From the NCBI GenBank assembly GCA_020833055.1, contig JAJHQZ010000005.1, positions 1 through 64,000 of the forward strand: DNA of 64,000 nucleotides, read 5' to 3'. The DNA is from Candidatus Korarchaeum sp. (GTDB lineage Archaea; Korarchaeota; Korarchaeia; Korarchaeales; Korarchaeaceae). The first letter of the stretch is position 1; every line of letters starts with the position of its first letter. The position numbers were made by a program, and so were the translations under genes. The notes beneath the pieces are model-generated. The model was not told where the DNA came from. It searched no databases and saw only the letters and a list, made by a program, of their open reading frames with translations. This document shows, piece by piece, positions 1-6,440 of this stretch.

Positions 1-1
1 A

Positions 2-343
2 ACTGCTGAGGAACCCTTCAGGCTCATCACGAGCGCGGTCCCCGGGAATACTTCCTCCCAGGATCTGATGGACTTAAGCCAGGATTTCATTCATATGAAC
101 GCTCTGGACTGTGAGAAAATGGAGATAAATGATGAAGACAGGGTAATTTTGGAATCTAAGTACGGTAGAGTCATTGGGATAGTTAAGATAGATAATAGCG
201 TGCCTGAGGGGGTTATCTGGACTAGGAGAAGCGCTATAATGCTCGACGGTTTCATAAACGATTTAATAACAGATGAGAAGCAGCAGATAAATGGGGGAAA
301 TTGCTTGAATTCGACTAGAGTGAGGGTCTCGAAGGTACGATGA
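2..343 (+). CDS. Molybdopterin oxidoreductase, C-terminal fragment (partial)
   Basis: The reading frame is open from base 2, so the gene begins before the window and only its last ~113 codons are seen. The fragment looks like the molybdopterin dinucleotide-binding (beta-barrel) domain that ends formate-dehydrogenase, nitrate-reductase and NuoG-type enzymes. It opens with a TSAVPGNTSSQDLMD-like segment, followed by a region describing segregation of 'acidic then D-R-V' residues (INDEDRVILESKYGR), and ends GGNCLNSTRVRVSKVR, matching the family's closing strand. The substrate cannot be told from this end alone; formylmethanofuran dehydrogenase subunit D is a weaker alternative. The gene gives a use for the Mo/W cofactor genes at 42.8-44.8 kb. 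Confidence 0.6.
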   Translation, partial: TAEEPFRLITSAVPGNTSSQDLMDLSQDFIHMNALDCEKMEINDEDRVILESKYGRVIGIVKIDNSVPEGVIWTRRSAIMLDGFINDLITDEKQQINGGNCLNSTRVRVSKVR

Positions 344-440
344 GCCCTCTCACTCCATGGAAGTTTCATCAGCATTCTTCAGGCGGGCTCTAAATATTTA
401 TACTAAACCTCGTCGTTCACGGCGGGAATGACCAGAAAGA

Positions 441-667
441 CTTTTAAACTTTTGCTGGCCAGAGACCTCGGGATGTTCCCCCGCAGAGAGAACTTCGTGC
501 GGGATGGAATACGATAGAGACTTGAACGCACGTATAAAATAGCCCGCAGGGTAATGAGCTCTGCGGGATGGGGGAGTTGCGAGCCCCCCGAACCAGCAGA
601 TGAGGCTGGAGGCGCAAAGTCCCAGCTAAACGCTGGAAGCCTCGCCCTCAAGGGCGAGGTAGCTCAC
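441..667 (+). mobile_element. Decayed IS200/IS605-type TnpB 3' end with right-end/reRNA-like hairpins
   Basis: The 355-base gap before the prenyl synthase holds no intact gene. From 473 a plus frame can be read, interrupted by TAG at 515, that resembles the end of a TnpB (OrfB) transposon nuclease: RLERTYKIARR for the usual RDLNAAxNIARR, then GWGSCEPPEPADEAGG and SQLNAGSLALKGEVAH. The DNA folds into consecutive hairpins: CCCGCAG/CTGCGGG around 531-555, GGGGG/CCCCC, CCAGC/GCTGG twice, and CCTCGCCC-TCAA-GGGCGAGG at 640-659. It ends in TAGCTCAC, like an IS605 right-end cleavage site. A TATA-like ACTTTTAAAC precedes it at about 439-448. No TnpA and no left end are visible, so this is a relic. Whether the guide-RNA-like part is still transcribed is unknown. 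Confidence 0.6.
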
Positions 668-698
668 ACGTTGATGGGGGAGCTGAGGGAGGTGGCCT

Positions 699-1757
699 AT
701 GGAAATCGAGAGAGAGCTCAAGGAGGCTAGGGAGTGGCTGGATGCCCTAATGGAAAAATACTTTCCCAGAAGGATCAATGAGGAATATCTGGAGTGGCTA
801 ATGGGGAAGGAGTCTCGTGGTTATGATGCTATAACTGTGGAAAAAGCTATATTCGAGCCCATGTGGGATCTGCTATCTAGAGGGGGGAAGAGGTGGAGAC
901 CCTGGTTATTCCTAGTCCTCTCCAAGAACTTAGGCGTGGATCTGGAGAAGTATAAGGAATTAGCTTTGATAATAGAGCTCCTCCACAACGGATCCCTGAT
1001 AGCAGATGATATAGAGGATGGGGCAGAAGTCAGGAGGGGGGATAAAGCTATCCACATAAAATACGGGTTGGACATGGCTGTGAACCTCTCCTCAGCTATG
1101 TACTTCCTCCCATTGAGGATCTTGATGGAGATGGATTTGGATGGACTGAAGTACAAGAGGTTAGTTAACGCTTACTTAGAGGATATGATAAGGATACACA
1201 TAGGGCAAGCCACTGACATAGGGTGGCACAGGGGTCTGAGGGACCCAGAGACGATAAATGTAGAGCATTACTTGGAGATGTGCGCTAACAAGACGGGAGT
1301 GCTCCCGAGGATGGCAGCTAGATTCGCAGCAATCGCTGCTGATCTCAGCGAGGAGGAGGAGAGGAGGATAGGGAAGTTCGCTGAGTCTATAGGGGTGGCC
1401 TTCCAGATCCAAGATGATATATTGAACCTTAGGAGTGCTGAGAGCTTGGGTAAGGAATTCGGCGAGGATATAAGGGAGGGGAAGGTGACTCTAATGGTGA
1501 TATTCACTCTCTCCAGGGCTAGTGAGGGGGAGAGGAGGAGGCTCAAGGAGATACTATCGATGCACACTAGCGATAGGGAGCTCATAAAGGAAGCTATATC
1601 TATAATGGAGAGACACGGAGCTATAGATTATGCTAGAGATCTAGCTAGGAAGATAGTAATGGACTCCTGGGAGGATATAAAAGACCTCCTACCTGAGAAC
1701 GTTTATAAGGATAAGATAAGGGAGTTAGCTGACTTCTTGATTGAGAGGAGCTTTTGA
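699..1757 (+). CDS. Polyprenyl (geranylgeranyl/farnesyl) diphosphate synthase
   Basis: This is a trans-isoprenyl diphosphate synthase that condenses IPP with allylic diphosphates to make the C15-C20 precursor of archaeal ether lipids. The 352-residue length is normal. Family signatures are in place: RGGKRWRPW at residues 61-69, the first Asp-rich motif DDIED at 103-107 followed by RRG, and the second motif FQIQDDI near 236-242. It should be cytosolic and Mg-dependent. The ATG at 699 has GGGAGGTGG just upstream. It ends one base before the convergent guaB stop. Chain length (FPP or GGPP) cannot be fixed by eye. Mevalonate kinase at 18.4 kb is the other isoprenoid gene in the window. Confidence 0.9.
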   Translation: MEIERELKEAREWLDALMEKYFPRRINEEYLEWLMGKESRGYDAITVEKAIFEPMWDLLSRGGKRWRPWLFLVLSKNLGVDLEKYKELALIIELLHNGSLIADDIEDGAEVRRGDKAIHIKYGLDMAVNLSSAMYFLPLRILMEMDLDGLKYKRLVNAYLEDMIRIHIGQATDIGWHRGLRDPETINVEHYLEMCANKTGVLPRMAARFAAIAADLSEEEERRIGKFAESIGVAFQIQDDILNLRSAESLGKEFGEDIREGKVTLMVIFTLSRASEGERRRLKEILSMHTSDRELIKEAISIMERHGAIDYARDLARKIVMDSWEDIKDLLPENVYKDKIRELADFLIERSF

Positions 1758-3188
1758 TCAATCCGAAATCTTCTCCAGTGGCTTTACATCGTGCGGCGCT
1801 ATCTCGCTCATCCCACTCTGGGAGATAAAAGCTACTCTAGCTTTCGATTTCATCTCACTTATATTAGCTGCCCCTACGTAACCGAAAGCCGCTTTCAGCC
1901 CCGCTACAAACCTATCCACTACTGTAGTTACATCTCCCCTGTAAGGGACTAAGCCCTCTATCCCCTCGGCTATATCCTTAGAGGGCTTACTGTACCTATC
2001 CATAGCGAACCTCTTCGACCTAGCTGAGGGGCTCCCCATCCCCCTGTATATCTTGTAAATCTTCCCCCCTATCATCATCGCAGATCCCGGAGCCTCCTTA
2101 GTGCCAGCTAGAGCGTACCCCAGCATTACAGCATCAGCCCCCATCGCGAAAGCCTTAGCTGCTTCTCCGGGCCCCCTTATACCACCGTCAGCTATCACAG
2201 CTACGTCCTTAGAGTACTTCCTGACTGCTTCACTAGCTGAAGCTACTGCATAGAGAGTAGGTGCTGCGACCCCAGTGACCTCGCCAGTAGTGCATATACT
2301 ACCGCTCCCTATCCCCACCCTCAGGCCTATTATATCGAGCCTAGTTATCGCCTCCTCAGCCGCTTCATAAGTCCCTATATTCCCAGCGATCACAGGCACT
2401 TCTACTTCATCTATCACTTTCTTAGTCGCTCTTATGACGTTCTCATTGTGGAAATGGGCTACATCGATCACTAAGACATCTACGTAAGGAGCTAGAGTCT
2501 TAGCTCTATCTATATCGAAAGGTGATATAGCAGCACCTACCCTGAGCCTCCCTTCCTCATCTCTAGTAGCGAATGGATGGGATTCCCTATAGAATACGTC
2601 CTTGGCTGTCACAAGGCCTATGAGCTCACCGGATTCGCTCACGACGGGGAGCTTCTCTATCTTATACCTCGCCATTATTTTTCTAGCTTCTTGAGGAGTT
2701 ATTTCAGGACCAACAGTAATAGGATCCTTCGTCATTATATCCTTAACGAGAAGGCTCCCATCCTCAGCGAAATAAACGTCCCTTCGGGTCACTATCCCAA
2801 CTAGCTTCCTCCCGACTACCACTGGCAGGCCAGAGATACCATGTTCCTTCATCAACCTCCTCGCTTCCTCAACGCTGTCCTCAGGAGATACTGTTATGAC
2901 GTCCCTTATTATGAAGGATTCAGCTCTCTTGACAGCTTTAGCCATTTTCAATTGTTCCTCAATACTGCAGTTCCTGTGCAGTATCCCCAAGCCCCCCATC
3001 CTAGCCATAGCGATAGCCATCTCCTCCTCCGTCACAGTATCCATTGGGGATGAGAGTATCGGTATGCTCAGCGTTATATCCCCGATCCTAGTCGTCAAAT
3101 CGACATTAGAGGGCTCTATCTCAGCCTTCCCGGGCAGGAGTATCACATCATTGAATGTGAAAGCGAACTCGAACTTATCTACCCGCAT
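1758..3188 (-). CDS. guaB: Inosine-5'-monophosphate dehydrogenase
   Basis: IMPDH oxidises IMP to XMP with NAD, the committed step to GMP. The 476-residue protein has the usual layout: an (alpha/beta)8 barrel interrupted at about residues 95-205 by two CBS domains. The catalytic loop holds Cys299 in GSICTTGEVTG. The NAD/IMP elements DVAHFH, DGGIRGPGEA and the flap DRYSKP are present. The CBS pair argues against GMP reductase. One oddity is GIGSGS in place of the common GIGPGS before the catalytic Cys. The gene is last in a minus-strand run after the m5C methyltransferase and PUA genes, but a 33-base gap with TATA-like TTTATCAT suggests it may also have its own promoter. Confidence 0.95.
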   Translation of the reverse strand: MRVDKFEFAFTFNDVILLPGKAEIEPSNVDLTTRIGDITLSIPILSSPMDTVTEEEMAIAMARMGGLGILHRNCSIEEQLKMAKAVKRAESFIIRDVITVSPEDSVEEARRLMKEHGISGLPVVVGRKLVGIVTRRDVYFAEDGSLLVKDIMTKDPITVGPEITPQEARKIMARYKIEKLPVVSESGELIGLVTAKDVFYRESHPFATRDEEGRLRVGAAISPFDIDRAKTLAPYVDVLVIDVAHFHNENVIRATKKVIDEVEVPVIAGNIGTYEAAEEAITRLDIIGLRVGIGSGSICTTGEVTGVAAPTLYAVASASEAVRKYSKDVAVIADGGIRGPGEAAKAFAMGADAVMLGYALAGTKEAPGSAMMIGGKIYKIYRGMGSPSARSKRFAMDRYSKPSKDIAEGIEGLVPYRGDVTTVVDRFVAGLKAAFGYVGAANISEMKSKARVAFISQSGMSEIAPHDVKPLEKISD

Positions 3189-3221
3189 AAATAGATTCCC
3201 CTCAGCTCATGATAAACTTTG

Positions 3222-3632
3222 CTATCCCTCTCTCTCTAGAGTCCTCACTTTAGGTATCAAGTTCCTCAGGACCCTCCCATCGTAGTACCCGGAGCCAGCG
3301 AAGGCCTCACCGTATCTCACTATATAGACGCCCTTCTCAGGTAGCTTCAACTCTATATCATCTCCACGCATCCATCTCTTGAAATCAGATTCGCTGAGAT
3401 CAACTAAATGCTTCTTCGCACTCCTCCCTATTAAGAAGGATCCTTCTATGCTTATTATGAAGCCGTAAGGGGCTCTCTTCGCTACGTAGACCCCCCTCAG
3501 GAAGACGTTATTAATCTCGACCTTCGCCTCAGGGGAGCATGCTCTTATCTTATCCTTCCCTGATGGGAATAACTCCACCCCTGAGATCTCAGATCCGAAC
3601 CAATCCCTCACCCAATCTAGGAACTCCTTCAC
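3222..3632 (-). CDS. PUA-like RNA-binding protein coupled to the m5C methyltransferase
   Basis: This is a small protein of about 136 residues whose C-terminal half looks like a PUA-type RNA-binding domain (VFLRGVYVAKRAPYG, then KGVYIVRYGEAFAGSG). I chose the GTG at 3632 because it overlaps the TGA of the upstream methyltransferase in a GTGA arrangement. The longer open frame up to 3737 only reads the methyltransferase out of frame. In many bacteria a comparable PUA-like domain is the C-terminus of RsmF-type RNA methyltransferases, so this is probably the detached RNA-recognition part of the neighbouring enzyme. That link is inferred from fold resemblance and translational coupling. Confidence 0.75.
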   Translation of the reverse strand: MKEFLDWVRDWFGSEISGVELFPSGKDKIRACSPEAKVEINNVFLRGVYVAKRAPYGFIISIEGSFLIGRSAKKHLVDLSESDFKRWMRGDDIELKLPEKGVYIVRYGEAFAGSGYYDGRVLRNLIPKVRTLEREG

Positions 3633-4576
3633 CCTGGCTTCCTCAGTACCGCTATGAAGAACCCTATCGTGTCGTTGTCCTGAGGGTATATCCTCATGCA
3701 CTTCTCCATCTCGTTCCCGAAATCCCAATCCATCCATTTCCTCAACCCCTTCCTCCAGACAAGTCCCTTGACTTCAGGCTCCTCGATTAACGCCCCGATC
3801 TGGAGCAATTTATAAACTACCCATTCATTTTCCCTCGGCTCGAATGTGCAAGTAGAGTATACCATGAGACCCCCTGGCTTCAATGTCTCGTAAGCAGCTT
3901 TAGCTAGGGAGACTTGGAGCCTCGATATCCTCTCGACGTTCCTCGGGCTCCATCTAGCTAGAGCCCCCCAGCTCCTCCTCACCTCCCCCAGTGAACTGCA
4001 AGGGCTGTCCAAGAGAACTTTATCGAAGTACTCCCTCCCCAGTATCTCTGGGGCCCTCCTACCATCGAACATAGTTACTACTACGTTCATAGAGCCCATC
4101 CTCTGAACGTTAGATGATAGGGAATCCACTCTCTCCGGGCTAACGTCATTAGCCACTATCAACCCCTTGTAGAGCATCATCTCCGACATCTGAGTCGTCT
4201 TCGATCCGGGGGAGGCAGCTAGATCTAATACCCTCTCACCGGGCTTCGGTGAGAGTAGAACTGGAGGCACCATAGATGCGGCCTCTTGGACATAATAAAG
4301 GCCTAATTGATGCCATTCAGTGTTTCCAAGCCTTTCAGGCCCTCTAATTACCCTATAACCATATTCATACCAGGGTATCCGCGAGAGCTCCCATCCACTG
4401 GCCCTGAGGACTGAGAGGAGCCATTCAGGGTCTACTTTCATTGGATTGATCCTTATGCTCGGGACAGGTCTCTTAGCCATGAAAGATAGGAAGGTCTCGT
4501 ACTCATCCCCTAAGAGCTCCCTATACCTCCTCTCGAAATCGGGTTTTATCAGGCCCTCAGGTATACCGTATTCCAT
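3629..4576 (-). CDS. NOL1/NOP2/Sun-family RNA m5C methyltransferase
   Basis: This SAM-dependent enzyme methylates C5 of cytosine in tRNA or rRNA. The SAM-binding motif DLAASPGSKTTQM, the LLDSPCSSLG motif with its Pro-Cys, and YSTCTFEPRENE with the catalytic Thr-Cys are all visible. The ATG at 4576 (MEYGIPEG) is preferred over the TTG at 4597, because a TATA element at 4597-4607 would place a leaderless transcript start at about this ATG. Whether the target is tRNA (Trm4-like) or rRNA cannot be said. The PUA gene overlaps its stop, and the gene is divergent from gltX across a shared promoter. Confidence 0.9.
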   Translation of the reverse strand: MEYGIPEGLIKPDFERRYRELLGDEYETFLSFMAKRPVPSIRINPMKVDPEWLLSVLRASGWELSRIPWYEYGYRVIRGPERLGNTEWHQLGLYYVQEAASMVPPVLLSPKPGERVLDLAASPGSKTTQMSEMMLYKGLIVANDVSPERVDSLSSNVQRMGSMNVVVTMFDGRRAPEILGREYFDKVLLDSPCSSLGEVRRSWGALARWSPRNVERISRLQVSLAKAAYETLKPGGLMVYSTCTFEPRENEWVVYKLLQIGALIEEPEVKGLVWRKGLRKWMDWDFGNEMEKCMRIYPQDNDTIGFFIAVLRKPG

Positions 4577-4594
4577 CGCGTATTGGGACGGGCT

Positions 4595-4607
4595 CAATTT
4601 AATATCG
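4595..4607. promoter_or_regulatory. Shared bidirectional TATA box for gltX and the m5C methyltransferase
   Basis: The near-symmetrical CAATTTAATATCG lies 27-39 bases before the gltX ATG at 4634 and 19-31 bases before the methyltransferase ATG at 4576. Archaeal transcription starts about 25 bases from the TATA centre, so one box would give leaderless or very short-leader transcripts both ways. This spacing also settles both start codons. Confidence 0.55.
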
Positions 4608-4633
4608 TTGGAACTCGAGAATACGCGATAGCC

Positions 4634-6343
4634 ATGGAGGACGTGAGGGAGCTGATAACTAGATTCGCTGCTGAGAACGCCCTCAAGTACGGGAAAGCGA
4701 ATGTTAATGCCGTAATAGGAAAAATATTATACATTAGGCCAGATCTTAAGAAAAACATTAGGGAATTGATCCCTCTAGTAGAGGAAGTAGTGCATGTAGT
4801 GAATGAGATGCCCAGGGAAGCTCTCGAGAGCGTAGTCGGGAGGGTGAGGAAGGAGAAGAAAGAGGAAGTGAGGAAATGGCCTGATCTACCTAAAGCTGAG
4901 AGGGGGAGGGTAGTCACTAGGGTAGCCCCAGAGCCCAACGGTTATCCGACGCTCGGGCACGCTAAGGGGCTCCTAGTCCCCTTCATATACGCTAGGCTAT
5001 ACGAGGGCAGGTTCCTCTTGAGGTTCGAGGACACTAACCCTAGAGTGGAGAAGCTCGAGTATTATGAAGCGATAAGGAACGAGTTCTCGCGCCTCCTCGA
5101 AGCTTGCGAGGAGGAACTCGGCCTCTCCCCCGGGAAGTGGGATGAGGAGATAATAGAGTCCTACTACTTAGATGAGATGTACTCCCTCGCCAAGAAGCTC
5201 ATAGAGGCAGGTAAAGCTTACGTTTGCACATGTCCCGCGGCTGAGGTCAGGAAGAAGAGGAAACTAGGGGTTAGCTGCGATCACAGAGATCAATCTATCG
5301 AGATCAATCTGGAACTTTGGGAGAAGATGCTCAACGGCGGCTTCAAGGAGGGAGAGGCCCATCTCAGGCTGAAGACAGATATGAATCACCCCAATGTAAC
5401 TATGAGGGATCCTGGGATATTCAGAGTGATAGAAGCTGAGCACCCGATACACGGGGATAAGTACAGAGTTTACCCTGTCTACGATTTCTCAGTGAGCGTC
5501 ATGGACTCATTAACTGGCGTGACTCACGCCTTCAGGAGCAAGGAATTCGAGCCCCATGTAGATGTCCAGAGGCATATAGTGAGGGCTCTGGGTTTGAGGG
5601 AATATGAGATGATCCAGTTCGGTAGGATAACTGTAGAGGGGATACCACTCTCCAAGAGGTACATAAGGCCCTTAGTTGAGAGCGGCATCTTGGAGGGATG
5701 GGACGATCCTAGGATACCCACTCTCAGGGGGCTCTTCAGGAGGGGGATAACTCCCAGAGCTATAGTCAGGTTCTTCTATGAATTGGGCCCCAGTAAAGTG
5801 GATGCCACTGTCAACATGGGGGCTATAGCTTCGATAAACAGGAAGATATTGGATCCGATAGCTGAGAGATATATGTTCGTCCCTGATCCGATAAAAGCTA
5901 AGATAGAGGGCCTGAACCCGCCGGTAATAGCTCAAGTAGAGGTGCATCCAGATTCGGAGAGGAAGAGGGAGATAAGGCTGGATGAGAGCGAGGTCTTCAT
6001 AGCATCATCGGACCTACAGGGCCTGAAGCCTGGGGATGAGCTCAGGCTCAGGGGCTTGGTCAACGTGACTATTAAGAGCGTGAATCCCGATGAGGTCTCC
6101 CTCAGGGTGAGCGAGGAACAGAGAGTCAAGGGAGTGAAGATAATACAATGGGCCCCAGTCAAGAGCGGAGTCCCAGCTAGGCTCTTCGTACCAGAGAGCC
6201 CTTACAGCTTCAGGATGATCGGGGGTTACGGTGAGCCCGCCTTGAGGGGAATAAGGGAGGGCGAGATAGTCCAGTTCGTGAGAGTCGGCTTCGCTAGATT
6301 GGATAAGAAGGACCCACTGACCTTCATATTATCGCACGATTGA
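4634..6343 (+). CDS. gltX: Glutamyl-tRNA synthetase, archaeal type
   Basis: A class I aminoacyl-tRNA synthetase that charges tRNA-Glu. It has an archaeal/eukaryal-type N-terminal extension of about 100 residues, then the HIGH-type motif in PEPNGYPTLGHAKG, the catalytic Rossmann fold (LRFEDTNP), the KMSKS-type loop PLSKRYIRP, and a C-terminal beta-barrel anticodon domain (QWAPVKSG) as in archaeal GluRS and GlnRS. The ATG at 4634 (MEDVRELI) is chosen over the in-frame upstream start at 4583 because it fits the leaderless promoter at 4595-4607. Archaeal GluRS commonly also charges tRNA-Gln for later amidation; that is family knowledge, not visible here. Confidence 0.95.
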   Translation: MEDVRELITRFAAENALKYGKANVNAVIGKILYIRPDLKKNIRELIPLVEEVVHVVNEMPREALESVVGRVRKEKKEEVRKWPDLPKAERGRVVTRVAPEPNGYPTLGHAKGLLVPFIYARLYEGRFLLRFEDTNPRVEKLEYYEAIRNEFSRLLEACEEELGLSPGKWDEEIIESYYLDEMYSLAKKLIEAGKAYVCTCPAAEVRKKRKLGVSCDHRDQSIEINLELWEKMLNGGFKEGEAHLRLKTDMNHPNVTMRDPGIFRVIEAEHPIHGDKYRVYPVYDFSVSVMDSLTGVTHAFRSKEFEPHVDVQRHIVRALGLREYEMIQFGRITVEGIPLSKRYIRPLVESGILEGWDDPRIPTLRGLFRRGITPRAIVRFFYELGPSKVDATVNMGAIASINRKILDPIAERYMFVPDPIKAKIEGLNPPVIAQVEVHPDSERKREIRLDESEVFIASSDLQGLKPGDELRLRGLVNVTIKSVNPDEVSLRVSEEQRVKGVKIIQWAPVKSGVPARLFVPESPYSFRMIGGYGEPALRGIREGEIVQFVRVGFARLDKKDPLTFILSHD

Positions 6344-6440
6344 TGTTAGAGCTCGAGAGGGCATATGCTGGTAATACCCACTGATTAAATATGGGGAATC
6401 CATTTTAAAGCGAAGTCGCCCCTATGAAGAGAAGATAGTC

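Noticed and set aside
403-651. 82-residue minus-strand open frame
   Set aside because: It lies antisense to the TnpB remnant and its hairpins, and the protein has no family-like features.
1758-3188. GMP reductase instead of IMP dehydrogenase
   Set aside because: The two CBS domains and the DRYSKP flap favour IMP dehydrogenase.
3633-3737. Upstream part of the PUA protein frame
   Set aside because: It is the methyltransferase coding sequence in another frame; the GTG at 3632 overlapping TGA is the better start.
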